From G963675935 sp963823895 (GTDB lineage Bacteria; Planctomycetota; Planctomycetia; Pirellulales; Thermoguttaceae): DNA of 64,000 bases. Shown here one piece after another: positions 1-8,559 of the stretch. Where the stretch lies: assembly GCA_963823895.1 (NCBI GenBank), contig CAWGNG010000034.1:124001-188000 (forward strand), read 5' to 3'. Made by a program: the position numbers and the translations under genes. The notes beneath the pieces were generated by a model. It searched no databases. It saw only the letters and a program-made list of their open reading frames with translations, and was not told where the DNA came from. Each line of letters opens with the position of its first letter. Positions within the stretch are counted from its first letter, which is position 1.

Positions 1-155
1 GGACTCGTCCAGGCTTTCGGCCCACCGGCCAACCCTTCGGGCAGACCGAGCGACATCGGCGAGTTCGACGGCTGATTGTGCGTATCGGCGGCGGTGGCGG
101 AGTTGCACAGGACAACAACGGCCAGTATCGCCGACAGCAGCAGCCAGCGGCACAT
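1..155 (-). CDS. fliP: Flagellar biosynthesis protein FliP, N-terminal fragment
   Basis: Partial: reading leftwards from the ATG at 155-153, about 51 residues are visible before the window edge. They start with a hydrophobic signal-like segment (MCRWLLLSAILAVVVLC) and end in a stretch typical of the region before the first FliP membrane helix. FliP is an inner-membrane core component of the flagellar type III export gate and often carries a cleavable signal peptide. The call rests mostly on position directly after fliO, the usual fliO-fliP order, plus the signal peptide. The conserved FliP helices are outside the window. Confidence 0.6.
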   Translation of the reverse strand, partial: MCRWLLLSAILAVVVLCNSATAADTHNQPSNSPMSLGLPEGLAGGPKAWTS

Positions 156-195
156 GCCGTTCCGTCCGCCTTCCGCCTTCCGCCCTCCGCCTTTC

Positions 196-750
196 TTAAC
201 CATTGCTCTTCCCCTTCTGCCCGAGAATGCGGCTGAGGGCCGTCGTGGCAATGCTGGGCCGAGCCTGCCGGCACAAATCGGTCAAGCGATCGACTTCGGC
301 CGGATCGGTGATCTCGGTCAGCGGCTCAGCGCCGGCGGCGTTCGACGAAATCAACAGGAGCTTGTTGCCGCAACGCAGCAGGTGCGCTTGCTGACGATTG
401 GCCAACGGGGCGCGGCCGAGCACCTCGAACGCCTCGGCCGGAAGCAGGGCGGCCCCCGGCGGCGCGGCCCGGCGAAGCGCCCAAACCAAAGCGAAGAAGA
501 CCCCGAGCACCAACGCCAGGCTGCCGAAGACCGTCGCGGCCGACGACAAACCGCCCGGCTTCTTGCCCTGATCGCTGCGGTTTGCGGGATTGTGTGATTT
601 CGGCTCGGCAATCGGCAAGGCCGCTTTGGCGGACGATTCCGACGGGTCCGCCTGAGACGCAACCTGCGCCGGCAAGTCCGCCGGACACGCCGACAAAAGA
701 ACGAGCGCGATTGCCCGGACCGCCGATCGTATCGATTTGGTTTTCGTCAT
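196..750 (-). CDS. fliO: Flagellar biosynthesis protein FliO
   Basis: A 184-residue protein with an N-terminal signal-like segment, a low-complexity periplasmic linker, one membrane helix at about residues 85-105 (SLALVLGVFFALVWALRR), and a cytoplasmic FliO tail (EVLGRAPLANRQQAHLLRCG followed by KLLLISS). FliO helps assemble the FliP ring of the flagellar export gate. The start at 750 overlaps the fliN stop in an ATGA arrangement, so translation is probably coupled. The assignment is supported by topology, motif and position before fliP. Confidence 0.8.
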   Translation of the reverse strand: MTKTKSIRSAVRAIALVLLSACPADLPAQVASQADPSESSAKAALPIAEPKSHNPANRSDQGKKPGGLSSAATVFGSLALVLGVFFALVWALRRAAPPGAALLPAEAFEVLGRAPLANRQQAHLLRCGNKLLLISSNAAGAEPLTEITDPAEVDRLTDLCRQARPSIATTALSRILGQKGKSNG

Positions 751-1094
751 TTCTGATGTGTTGGTTGCGAAACCGCAAGCGGTGTCGCCTGAACAAGTTC
801 CGTTACGCGCACGCCGATTTTCCCATTGACCACGACGATCTCGCCTCGTCCGATCAACTGCTCCGCCGCGTAGATGCCCGCCGGTTCGCCCAACAGGCCA
901 TCGAGCAGCACCACCGATCCGCTGCGAAGTTGTTGAACGTCGCCGGGTTGCAGCCGCGTCCGCCCGAGCTCGATGCGAAGCTCGACTTGCCGCTGGTCGT
1001 TCGCGTGCGAGTCGTCGATCTCTTCGCACGACATCGCCGCTTCGACGCCGCGTTCGGCCCTGGCGAGCAAGTCTGTCAATTGGTTGTCGAACAT
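747..1094 (-). CDS. fliN: Flagellar motor switch protein FliN
   Basis: A 115-residue protein ending in a SpoA/FliN domain: VELRIELGRTRL, then GDVQQLRSGSVVLLDG, then a VNGKIGVRVTEL core. FliN with FliM forms the bottom of the C-ring (switch complex) and docks the export ATPase complex. Length fits the short FliN class. Its stop overlaps the fliO start by four bases. No FliM is visible in the window. Confidence 0.88.
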   Translation of the reverse strand: MFDNQLTDLLARAERGVEAAMSCEEIDDSHANDQRQVELRIELGRTRLQPGDVQQLRSGSVVLLDGLLGEPAGIYAAEQLIGRGEIVVVNGKIGVRVTELVQATPLAVSQPTHQK

Positions 1095-1115
1095 GCGAAC
1101 ACTCCTCGTTGGGAT

Positions 1116-1155
1116 GGCAGTTGCACCGCCGTCCCGCTGCGGCAGTGCAACTGCC
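1116..1155. repeat. Palindromic repeat between fliN and fliJ
   Basis: Inverted arms GGCAGTTGCAC (1116-1126) and GTGCAACTGCC (1145-1155) with an 18-bp loop. They lie in the 114-bp gap between fliJ and fliN, the only sizeable gap in the fliI-J-N-O part of the operon. It resembles the arms at 3721-3785 and may belong to the same loose family. Confidence 0.6.
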
Positions 1156-1208
1156 GCAGCAACGATAACTACCGCAGCAACAATGTGCGGCGATCCCGCC
1201 GCCGCAAA

Positions 1209-1655
1209 CTACGCGACGGCCGCCTGCAACGCGGCCTCGTCGATCTGCCTGGCTTGCTTTCGCTCCTCTTCCAACCGATGGCGTTCGAGCCGGCGGTCGC
1301 GCAGCTTCTCCAGGACTTGCACCTCCTGATCGGCTTTCACCAACGCCTGCCGGCGCTGCTGAATGTCGACGGCCAGCGTCTGTCGCCGTTGCCGCAATTC
1401 CTCTTCGCGGGTGCGAAGCGACACGGCGTAACGATGCGACTCGACGAGGCGGCCGATCTGCACCTCGCCGGGTCCGGCGGCCTTGCGGCATTCGTTCTGC
1501 CCCCGCTGCTGTTCCATGCCGAGCCGCGTGAGTTGGTCGAGCAGTTCCTGATCGGCCAGTTGCGATTCGGCCAATTGCGCACGCCGTTGGTCGCGCGTCG
1601 ATTCGCGGAGCCGCAGCAGCGTGGCCAGTCGAAAACGGGGTTCGGGCATCGTCAT
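1209..1655 (-). CDS. fliJ: Flagellar export chaperone-like protein FliJ
   Basis: A 148-residue, highly charged protein predicted to be almost entirely coiled coil (long runs of R, E, Q and L with few G or P). The N-terminal RFRLATLLRLRE resembles the FliJ start. FliJ is the stalk of the flagellar export ATPase and sits in the FliI hexamer pore. Its start overlaps the fliI stop by four bases, the usual fliI-fliJ linkage. The family is poorly conserved, so context carries part of the call. Confidence 0.78.
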   Translation of the reverse strand: MTMPEPRFRLATLLRLRESTRDQRRAQLAESQLADQELLDQLTRLGMEQQRGQNECRKAAGPGEVQIGRLVESHRYAVSLRTREEELRQRRQTLAVDIQQRRQALVKADQEVQVLEKLRDRRLERHRLEEERKQARQIDEAALQAAVA

Positions 1656-2971
1656 TGTCCCAGGCGTTCCTGATATTCTCGTTGCAGCCGCAGCACGCCC
1701 TGGCGGGCCTCATCGAGCGTCGAAGGCTGTTCCACCGGCTGACGCAGGTAGCGGTTGATCTCGTCCTGCATGTCGATCGCCGCGTCCACGATCTTGTTGG
1801 CGCCGCGGCGGTACGCCCCGATCGAAATCAAGTCTTCATGATCGCGGTAGGCCCCCAGCAGGTCGCGGATGGCGTAAGTGGCGCGGGCGTGCTCGTCGTC
1901 GGCCACCTCGGGCATGAGGCGGCTAATGCTTTGCAGCACGTCGATCGCCGGGTAATGCCCGCGCGAGCTGAGCTGCCGCGAAAGCCAGGTGTGGCCGTCC
2001 AGCAGGCCGCGGACGGTGTCGCTGATCGGCTCGTTCGGGTCGTCGGCCTCGACCAGCACGGTGTAGAAGGCGGTGATGCTGCCTTGCGGCGTGCGGCCAG
2101 CCCGCTCGACCAGTTTCGGCAACGCGGCGAAGACCGACGGGGTGAAGCCGCGCGCGGTCGGCGGCTCGCCGGCGGCCAGGCCAATCTCGCGCTGGGCCAA
2201 GGCAAATCGCGTCAGCGAATCCATCAGCAACAGCACGTCCTTGCCCTGGTCGCGGAAGTATTCGGCGATGGCGGTGGCGGTCGAGGCCGCCTGCGTGCGC
2301 ACCAGGGCCGGCTCATTGCTCGTGGCCACCACGACAACGCTCTTGGCCAGGCCGGCGGCGCCGAGGTCGCGCTCGATGAACTCGTTCACTTCGCGGCCGC
2401 GCTCGCCGATCAGGGCGATCACGATCACGTCGGCATCGGTGTAGCGGGCCATCATCCCCAGCAGTACGCTCTTGCCGACCCCCGAGCCCGAGAAGATGCC
2501 CATGCGCTGCCCTCGGCCGCAGGTCAGCAGGCCGTCGATCGCGCGAACGCCGGTGGCAAGCGGCTGATCGATGCGCAGGCGCGAGCAGGCGTCGGGGGCG
2601 GCGCGATCGCGGGAGGTGCGAGTGGCCAATGCCGGTTGCGGCCGCCCATCGATGGCGTTCCCCTCGGCGTCGATCACCCGCCCGAGCAACTCCGGGCCGA
2701 CGCGAAGCCAGTGCGTGGTGCGGACCAGGCGAACGCGGTTGCCGCGCTGCACGCCACTTAGGTTGCTCAAGGGGTACAACGCCGTCAGATCATCGCGGAA
2801 TCCGACCACCTCAGCCAGCAGCGGCGCACCCGACGGCCGCTGGATTTCGGCCACCGCCCCGACCGGCGCGGGAAATCCGGCCGCCGAAACGGTCGTTCCC
2901 ACCGTCTGCGCCACGCTGCCGGTCAAGCCGGTGGGCATGATGTGGCCGAGTTGTGCGATCTGGTCGAGCAT
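1652..2971 (-). CDS. fliI: Flagellum-specific ATP synthase FliI
   Basis: A 439-residue F1-type ATPase that energises flagellar protein export. The Walker A motif GSGVGKS is at residues 162-168, followed by VIVIALIGERGREVNEFIE. Walker B is VLLLMDSLTRFA, and the C-terminal segment has the family pattern YPAIDVLQSISRLMPEV. Length matches FliI/YscN (about 440). It lies between fliH and fliJ, as in most flagellar operons. Confidence 0.95.
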   Translation of the reverse strand: MLDQIAQLGHIMPTGLTGSVAQTVGTTVSAAGFPAPVGAVAEIQRPSGAPLLAEVVGFRDDLTALYPLSNLSGVQRGNRVRLVRTTHWLRVGPELLGRVIDAEGNAIDGRPQPALATRTSRDRAAPDACSRLRIDQPLATGVRAIDGLLTCGRGQRMGIFSGSGVGKSVLLGMMARYTDADVIVIALIGERGREVNEFIERDLGAAGLAKSVVVVATSNEPALVRTQAASTATAIAEYFRDQGKDVLLLMDSLTRFALAQREIGLAAGEPPTARGFTPSVFAALPKLVERAGRTPQGSITAFYTVLVEADDPNEPISDTVRGLLDGHTWLSRQLSSRGHYPAIDVLQSISRLMPEVADDEHARATYAIRDLLGAYRDHEDLISIGAYRRGANKIVDAAIDMQDEINRYLRQPVEQPSTLDEARQGVLRLQREYQERLGQ

Positions 2972-3000
2972 GGGGAGGGGTCAGGGGTCAGGGGGAGTAA

Positions 3001-3024
3001 ACCGCTTGCGGTTTCGCAACGCTG
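3001..3024. repeat. Short palindrome AAACCGCTTGCGGTTT
   Basis: The palindrome AAACCGCTTGCGGTTTCGC occurs at 3000-3018 in the fliH-fliI spacer. Close relatives occur at about 770-784 (end of fliN) and 34484-34501 (inside the ResB part of ccsBA). It is preceded by a GGGGTCAGGGG direct repeat that also appears downstream of nrdJ. Confidence 0.5.
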
Positions 3025-3037
3025 CGCCTCGATCGAT

Positions 3038-3682
3038 CTATGCCGCCAATTCTTCTTCAATTCGCTGCAACTGAGTCTCGATCTGCTGGTCGATCGTTCC
3101 AAATCGGGTTTCGACGCGGCAGCCGCCCTGGGCGATCGTTGCGTCGGGGGTCACGTCGGCGTCGCCGAGCGAGGACATCGCCTTGATGAGCGTTCGCACT
3201 TCGACGCCCAGCGACTTGTAGTCTTCGGGGTTCAAGTGCAACCGCACGTTGGGGCTGCCGGCGGCCAGTTCCAACGCCTCGCGCACGAGCGACAACGTAA
3301 TTTCGGGCTCATGCCGCACCTCGCGGCGAATGACCCTCGCGGCGATGGCGGCGGCCAGATGCACCGCCGCGGTCTCCCACTGGGAGATCCACGCCTGCTT
3401 CTCGCACTGCAACTGAACGACGGCCTGGCCGATCGCCTCGATGGCCGGCGCCACTTGGGCGGCCACCATTTTCTCGAACTCCTGCATCGCGGCCTCGCAT
3501 CCCGCTTCGGCCGCCTGGCGACGGATGTCGGCGGCCTGTCGCTCGGCCGTCGCCACGATTTCGGCGGCGTCGGCCCGCGCCTGCGCAAGGCATTCAGCAG
3601 CCTCCGCGGCCGCGTCGTCCAGGTTGAACGACGCCACCTGCGGGCTGAATTGCGCGTCGGCGGCTCGAAGGATCGTGGCCAT
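3038..3682 (-). CDS. fliH: Flagellar assembly protein FliH
   Basis: A 214-residue protein with an Ala/Glu-rich coiled N-terminal half and a C-terminal FliH/YscL-type domain (LVREALELAAGSPNVRLHLN, then VEVRTLIKAM and DVTPDATIAQGGCRVETRFG). FliH regulates FliI and tethers it to the C-ring. The GGCRVET motif with an acidic/DxxLxxQ-like tail is typical of the family. It sits directly upstream of fliI. Confidence 0.88.
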   Translation of the reverse strand: MATILRAADAQFSPQVASFNLDDAAAEAAECLAQARADAAEIVATAERQAADIRRQAAEAGCEAAMQEFEKMVAAQVAPAIEAIGQAVVQLQCEKQAWISQWETAAVHLAAAIAARVIRREVRHEPEITLSLVREALELAAGSPNVRLHLNPEDYKSLGVEVRTLIKAMSSLGDADVTPDATIAQGGCRVETRFGTIDQQIETQLQRIEEELAA

Positions 3683-3720
3683 GTTCGGGCTTGCGGATGT
3701 GTTGGGACGGCAGCGGTGTT

Positions 3721-3785
3721 GGGACGGCAGTTGTACTGCCGCCCCGAGGCGTGGATCAACGGGGTGGCAGTACGACTGCCACCCC
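3721..3785. repeat. Double-hairpin repeat between fliG and fliH
   Basis: Arms 3721-3745 and 3761-3785 form a large inverted repeat around a 15-bp loop. Each arm holds its own palindrome (GGCAGTTGTACTGCC, GGCAGTACGACTGCC) flanked by GGGG/CCCC. It fills the gap between fliH and fliG. Confidence 0.8.
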
Positions 3786-3808
3786 AGCGACTTCGTTCTC
3801 GCGGCTCT

Positions 3809-4842
3809 TTACGCGGCTTTTCGGGGCCGCTCTCGCGATATCTGCTGCACGAGCACGGCGATCTGCCGCTGGGCCTCTTCCACGTCGCTCAGCCGGATCG
3901 GACCCGGATGGGCCAACTTGTGACGCAACTGTTTCGCCTCGCTACGCGACATCCGCCGCAACAACCGCTCCAACAGCGACGGCGGCGCTCCCAAGAGAGC
4001 CGCCTGGAGCACTTCCGGCTTGGCCGTGCGATAAACGGCCGTCAGCACGGCATCGTCGAATTGGGCGATTTCCTCGAAAGCGATCGGCCGCTGGCCCAAT
4101 CGCTCGGCCAAGGACTGATCGTGCGCGGCGAGATTGCCGAGAATCCGCCCGCGGGCGGCCGCATCGCACGTGGCGAGGATTCGGGCGACAGCCTCGGGCC
4201 CAGCGGCGCGGCGGCGATCGATGGCGAATTGCTGCAACCACCGCGCCTCCAGTGCCTTCTCGATTTCGCCGAGCGTTTCCGAATCGGAATTGTCGAGATC
4301 GACGAGTCGGCGGACGACTTCGATCTGCGCGGCCGGCGCCAGCGCGCCAGGACCTCGCCTGCCCGCTCGGGCGGCAAATTAGAGAGCACCAAGGCCACGG
4401 TCGCGGGGCGCTCGTCGCCCAGCAGACGCGCCAGCTTTTCGTCGTCGGCGTCACGGAGGAAGTCGAACGGCGGCGGCTCGTCGCCGGCCGGTAGGGCAGA
4501 CATTCCTGTCTGCCCGGTGGAAGGCTTGGTGGCAGACAAGAATGTCTGCCCCACCGACTTGCCAGCCAAGGATGTCTTCCCTGCCGGCAATCGGTCGAGC
4601 TCGATGCCCGAGGGGGATTGGCTGGGGACCATCGGTCCGATGCGGCGGAACTCGTCGCCGATTCGCTGCCGCTCTTCCGGCCCGATTTCATCGAGATACG
4701 CCACGGCCTGACGCACCAGATCCGCTCGTTCCGGCCCGAGTTGGCGGAGCAGCAAGTCGGCGGCGGCCTGGTCGAGGCTCGCCACCAGAATGGCTGCCTT
4801 GCGAATGCCGGCGTCGTGGAAACTGATCGTGGCAACGTCCAT
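3809..4842 (-). CDS. fliG: Flagellar motor switch protein FliG (frameshifted)
   Basis: FliG is the C-ring protein that binds FliF and transmits torque. Residues 1-160 (ILVASLDQAAADLLLRQLG, then VALVLSNLPPERAGEVLARW) are in one frame. The middle and C-terminal part (LLQAALLGAPPSLLERLLRR, LSDVEEAQRQIAVLVQQI) is in another. The join is at about 4341-4343, where one extra G on the plus strand would restore AGEVLARLAPAAQIEVVRRL. The corrected length is 344 residues, normal for FliG. A palindromic repeat (4491-4555) is inserted in frame in the linker before the middle domain, at residues about 96-119. The start at 4842 lies 3 bp after the fliF stop. The frameshift may be a sequencing error, since the rest is well conserved. 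Confidence 0.85.
4491..4555. repeat. VGQTFLSA-type double-hairpin repeat inside fliG
   Basis: Inverted arms 4491-4514 and 4531-4555 of the GGCAGACAGGAATGTCTGCC family. It is translated in frame within FliG as VGQTFLSATKPSTGQTGMSA, in a linker between domains. Confidence 0.9.
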
Positions 4843-4845
4843 CGG

Positions 4846-5961
4846 TCAACTCGTCTGTCCAATCCAATTGCTGAGGATGTTAGCGGCCGTTTCCGGGTCT
4901 GCTTCGACCAATTCGGAAAGCTCCTCGCGCAGCGAGCGGTCAACGCCGCGGTCGCGTCGCCAATGCGGCGGCGGCAGCGCCGCCTTCACCGCGGGCTTGT
5001 CGGCCGGCGACGCGGAGGCCGCCGCCGCTGCTGCCGGCTCAGCTTCGGCCGTCTTTGATCCGATCATCGAACGCAACACAAGAAGGCAAACCAGGGCAAA
5101 GCCGACGCCGGCGAGCGGTTTCCACCATTGCCGGGCCCACTGCCAAGCCTTCCGGCTCCACTCGCTCCAATCCGTCGCGGAACCGGCGGTCGCCACCGCG
5201 CGAGCCTCTGACATCTGCGGGGATCTGGCTCGCGGCTGCTGTCGGCGAACGCTCATCAACGCACGGTACCTGATTTCCTCCGCACTGCCGACATTGCCGC
5301 GCCAAGTGTGGCCGTTCAGGTCGGAAACCGTGACGTTTTCCGGCTTCAACTCGGCATAGGCGCCGACCACGTCGTTGCGGATGTCGATCACGCTGGCCTC
5401 GTCGAGTTCGCGCGATCCTTCGGGCCAGACATAGACGACGGCCTTTGCCACCTTCGGTTGAAATCCGCTGGCCTTGGTCTCGTCATAGATGACGCTGGCG
5501 TCCTCGATGCCCGACCGCGATCGGATCGCGTCTGCCACCTGTGTCTGTTTGGCGATGTTGATCCGCTGCTGTTCGCGGCTGGAACCGATGTCGAAGATCG
5601 AGCCTTCCTTGACGGCGTCGCTCATGGCTTCGTCCAAACCTCTCGGCAAGGCGTTGGCGGCGCGAAGCGCTTCCATGTACGTCGATTGCCGTCCGTGCGG
5701 GACGAAGATCGAGGAACCGCGAATTTCATAGTCCGTCAGTTTCGCTTTGCCGAAAGCGGCGAGCATTCGCGGCAGTCGGCTCTTGGCCACGGTCACGCCT
5801 TGCAGCAGGTCGGTATCGGCGCACGTTCTTTGCTGCGTGCCGAGGCAGATCAAGCCGACGAGCACGGCCGCGGCCAGCAAGACTGCCGTCAGCCGCGAGC
5901 CCGGCGTCATCGACCGAAAGCGCTCGTGCAGTTGCGCGAATGCCCGACGGAGCAGCTCCAT
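4846..5961 (-). CDS. fliF: Flagellar M-ring protein FliF (short form)
   Basis: FliF forms the MS-ring in the inner membrane. The 371-residue protein has a first membrane helix at about residues 25-43 and RBM-type domains (GVTVAKSRLPRMLAAFGKAK, then FDIGSSREQQRINIAKQTQV and VADAIRSRSGIEDASVIYDE). A second helix follows at about 280-296. The C-terminal tail (LSELVEADPETAANILSNWI) matches the FliG-binding peptide. It is about 150-180 residues shorter than typical FliF, mainly lacking periplasmic sequence between the helices. Its start overlaps the stop of the upstream kinase-like gene by one base. Confidence 0.88.
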   Translation of the reverse strand: MELLRRAFAQLHERFRSMTPGSRLTAVLLAAAVLVGLICLGTQQRTCADTDLLQGVTVAKSRLPRMLAAFGKAKLTDYEIRGSSIFVPHGRQSTYMEALRAANALPRGLDEAMSDAVKEGSIFDIGSSREQQRINIAKQTQVADAIRSRSGIEDASVIYDETKASGFQPKVAKAVVYVWPEGSRELDEASVIDIRNDVVGAYAELKPENVTVSDLNGHTWRGNVGSAEEIRYRALMSVRRQQPRARSPQMSEARAVATAGSATDWSEWSRKAWQWARQWWKPLAGVGFALVCLLVLRSMIGSKTAEAEPAAAAAASASPADKPAVKAALPPPHWRRDRGVDRSLREELSELVEADPETAANILSNWIGQTS

Positions 5962-6446
5962 TATGCGGCGGCCTCCAGGGCGGCCCGGCGTGGGATGCGG
6001 AGCGTGAAGGCGACGCCCCCTTCAGGACAATTGGCGGCCGTGACGCTGCCGCCGTGAATCTTGGCGATGTGGTAGACCATGGCCAACTCCCAGCCCGAGG
6101 CGCCGCGTTCGGTGTCGCCGGGAGAATCGAAGGCGTGGCGGCGGGCCTCGTCCGAAAGGGTCGGCCCGGTGTCGGCAACTTCGAGTTCGATAACGTTCGG
6201 CCCCGCAGCCGAAGTGACCCAGAGCGAGCCCCCTTTGGGCATCGCCGCGATGGCGCCGAGCATGAGGTGTTCGATCGCGCGGCGAATCAGCCCGCGATTG
6301 CCGGTGGCCGTCAGGTTTGCGGGAACGTCGAGAATCACCTCGATCGATCGATCCTTGCACGGCGCGGCCAATGACTGGGCGACCTCGCCGACGAGTTCGC
6401 ACAGTGGGAAATCCGACCAGGATCGTTGGTTAAAGTGCGGCAACAT
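5961..6446 (-). CDS. HATPase-domain histidine-kinase-like protein, first gene of the flagellar operon
   Basis: With the start at 6446 (preceded by AAGGTGG) this is a 161-residue protein, almost entirely a GHKL ATPase fold: RRAIEHLMLGAIAAMPKGG (N-box region), IELEVADTGPTLSDEARRHA (D-x-G box), then a G2-like WELAMVYHIAKIHGGSV. No HisKA dimerisation domain, receiver or sensor is present. The N box lacks the usual Asn doublet, so ATP binding may be weak. It overlaps the fliF start by one base, implying co-translation. It could be an accessory kinase or a degenerate regulator of flagellar genes. A longer reading from 6623 adds only low-complexity sequence. Confidence 0.6.
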   Translation of the reverse strand: MLPHFNQRSWSDFPLCELVGEVAQSLAAPCKDRSIEVILDVPANLTATGNRGLIRRAIEHLMLGAIAAMPKGGSLWVTSAAGPNVIELEVADTGPTLSDEARRHAFDSPGDTERGASGWELAMVYHIAKIHGGSVTAANCPEGGVAFTLRIPRRAALEAAA

Positions 6447-6548
6447 GATTTGAGCCCACCTTGTGACGCGTGCCGACAAGACCCTGGCGGCCCCGCCGCC
6501 GAGCGCCTGCCGGCTGAACTGGAACAGAGAACCGGGAAAAGCGGGCAG

Positions 6549-6578
6549 TTTGTACTCGAAAAAGCCCGGCGGTGTCAA
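6549..6578 (-). promoter_or_regulatory. Candidate sigma70-type promoter of the flagellar operon
   Basis: On the minus strand, -35 TTGACA (6578-6573) and -10 TACAAA (6554-6549) are separated by 18 bp, about 100 bp before the first gene. No sigma28-like (TAAA-N15-GCCGATAA) or sigma54 site was seen nearby. The rest of the 420-bp spacer (6447-6866) holds only the repeat at 6661-6731. Confidence 0.45.
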
Positions 6579-6660
6579 TGCACGTTTTACCCTTGAACGG
6601 GGGGAGTGAGGGCCGAGCCGCATTCCTCACCACACGGGGAAAACGGGCGAAACTGTGTCC

Positions 6661-6731
6661 GGTGGGGCAGACATTCCTGTCTGCCAGACGTGCCGCCCTA
6701 TCTTGCGGCAGACACGAATGTCTGCCCCACC
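6661..6731. repeat. VGQTFLSA-type double-hairpin repeat
   Basis: Intact copy: arms 6661-6685 and 6707-6731 (GGTGGGGCAGACATTCCTGT and its inverted partner), loop about 21 bp, in the spacer upstream of the flagellar operon. Confidence 0.92.
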
Positions 6732-6866
6732 TTGGTGAAAAATGCGGGCTAATCGCTCGTGGCTGCCACCGTCAACATCCGTGCAACCACATGGGTGCCG
6801 CTACGGACTCGGGGAACAACGCTCGTCCGGCGCTGTGAACAGGGCCAAGAGAAACTCCGGCGTCCA

Positions 6867-7817
6867 TCAGCGGAACTGGTATCCCACGAAACACAAGAAC
6901 GCCCCCACCAGCGACGCGAAGAGCAGTGTCATCCAGGGCGGCGTAATCGATCCGGCAATGTTGCTGGCCGGGTGGCGGGGATTGTAATGGATCGTCACCT
7001 CGTTCGGGGCTCTGTTGGCGTTATCCACCTTCATGGTCGCGTCGTACGTCTTGCCGTTCACCACATACGCGTATTCCACATCGTACGTGTAGTGAAAGGA
7101 AGACCCTCCCGCGACATTCCCCGGCGGCACGTCCCGCTCGCGGGGCGGAGCTACCCACTTCACGTCGCCGACACGGATGCGATGGAATTGCCCGACGGCC
7201 GTGCCCGAATAGATCGACAGCACCATCGAGTTCTTCCACGCCCAGATGCCGCCGATGACAATACACACCGCTCCGACGATGAAGAAACCCTGGCTGAGAA
7301 AACGCAGACGCACGTCCGACGGCAGTTCGGCGTATTCCGCCTCGACGGGCGTTTCGCTCTCCGGCAGCGTCTCGCTTTCCGGGAACTCGACCGGTTCATT
7401 CGTCTGCTGCGAGCGCCACTGATCGATCACTTCTCTGGCATGGCCCAAATCGCTTTGGCGCACCCAGATGCGGGGTGCGATTGGCTCGCCACACGGTAAC
7501 CCACCCGCCGCCCCGCCAAGACAGTCGCCCACGATCCGGGCCTGAATGCCGGCTTCCTGCAACAATTCGGAAACACATTCGGCCTCGACAACATTGCCGG
7601 CGGAACACAGTTCGACAATCCGCTCGTGCATGCGATCCGCCTCGCGTTCCTCCGCGCTCTTCGGTGGGCCGCTATCGGGGCCGCGATTGGGCATGGCCGG
7701 ATCGTCCGATTCCACGTGGAAATCCACGGCCCGAGTTCCGTCCTTCGCCGTGCCGCACTTCCAGCAGGCGTCGAACTCATCGGCGATCGATTCACCGCAG
7801 TTTGGACATCGCCACAT
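6867..7817 (-). CDS. Zinc-ribbon, DUF2007-like, DUF3592-like membrane protein
   Basis: A 316-residue protein in three parts. An N-terminal double-CxxC zinc ribbon (CPNCGES and CWKCGTA, residues 4-22) comes first. A DUF2007-type domain follows (VELCSAGNVVEAECVSELLQ, then RIWVRQSDLGHAREVIDQWR). The C-terminal module has two membrane helices flanking a DUF3592-like extracytoplasmic domain (VEYAYVVNGKTYDATMKVDN, then VTIHYNPRHPASN). Function is unknown. Its start lies 26 bp inside the upstream gene, so the two are likely coupled. It resembles the protein at 17279-18118, with the first two modules in the opposite order. Confidence 0.7.
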   Translation of the reverse strand: MWRCPNCGESIADEFDACWKCGTAKDGTRAVDFHVESDDPAMPNRGPDSGPPKSAEEREADRMHERIVELCSAGNVVEAECVSELLQEAGIQARIVGDCLGGAAGGLPCGEPIAPRIWVRQSDLGHAREVIDQWRSQQTNEPVEFPESETLPESETPVEAEYAELPSDVRLRFLSQGFFIVGAVCIVIGGIWAWKNSMVLSIYSGTAVGQFHRIRVGDVKWVAPPRERDVPPGNVAGGSSFHYTYDVEYAYVVNGKTYDATMKVDNANRAPNEVTIHYNPRHPASNIAGSITPPWMTLLFASLVGAFLCFVGYQFR

Positions 7818-8412
7818 GATGAATCCCCTCGATAATCTTAGCCGTGATGCGGCCGCCGATCCAGCCTATCCAGTAGATGCCACAGCCGAGTCCAAAGAGG
7901 ACGGGGACATAGACGTACCAAGGAGACTGCAAGAGCGTCAGCATCGGGGCATCGGAGTACATAGTGTACAGATCGACGTACCTAGCGGGGAGCGACTTGG
8001 CGGCAGCATCACATTCCCATCTCCACCAACCGAGCAGGATCGCGGCAACGACAGATACACCGAACAGGTTTCGCAATCGCCATTGACGGCCGTGTGCGGT
8101 CCATCGCCACACAATGCAGCCCGTCGCCACAAGGACCAGGCACCACACGGTCGCGTCGACAAGAATGCCGGGAAACAATACGGTTCGATCATATTTGGCG
8201 GACGCGGGAACAAAAGTATCCCCGGACTTAACTTGGTGCGTATGGAACATGGGCCACCCATATTCCGACGTATGAACGTAGCGGGTAGGATAGGACATTT
8301 GGACATCCAGCAGATTACGGTGGCTCTGACATTGCCACATGCCCCCGCCGACGAGCAGTACGGCAGCGGCCGTTACGCAGCATCGGAGGAACTGGCTCTT
8401 GGATCCGTGCAT
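7792..8412 (-). CDS. Hypothetical membrane protein
   Basis: A 206-residue protein with a probable N-terminal signal/anchor (CCVTAAAVLLVGGGMW) and three further hydrophobic segments (about 83-103, 113-128, 162-185). No recognised domain. It overlaps the start of the zinc-ribbon/DUF2007 gene by 26 bp and is probably in the same transcript. Confidence 0.6.
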   Translation of the reverse strand: MHGSKSQFLRCCVTAAAVLLVGGGMWQCQSHRNLLDVQMSYPTRYVHTSEYGWPMFHTHQVKSGDTFVPASAKYDRTVLFPGILVDATVWCLVLVATGCIVWRWTAHGRQWRLRNLFGVSVVAAILLGWWRWECDAAAKSLPARYVDLYTMYSDAPMLTLLQSPWYVYVPVLFGLGCGIYWIGWIGGRITAKIIEGIHHVAMSKLR

Positions 8413-8559
8413 GGCCGTCCTTCACATCCGGTTAGCCGCCAACGATCCCTCGTTGCCCTGTATCACGTCGATCTCAACACGGTCGCAAGAGGAATCACTA
8501 TTTTGCCCAAACCACACAGATCGCGCCAATCGAAATCACCCATTCCACCCCATCTGGCC

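Noticed and set aside
582..1673. Long plus-strand open frame (363 codons) opposite fliJ/fliN/fliO
   Set aside because: It is antisense to three well-supported flagellar genes and has no recognised motif; high GC content makes long shadow frames common.
196..1713. 505-codon minus-strand frame covering fliJ to fliO
   Set aside because: Only the last 184 codons (from 750) encode a recognisable FliO; the rest is an out-of-frame reading of fliN and fliJ.
4134..4943. Two separate genes in place of fliG
   Set aside because: Both halves match successive parts of one FliG and are joined by restoring a single base.
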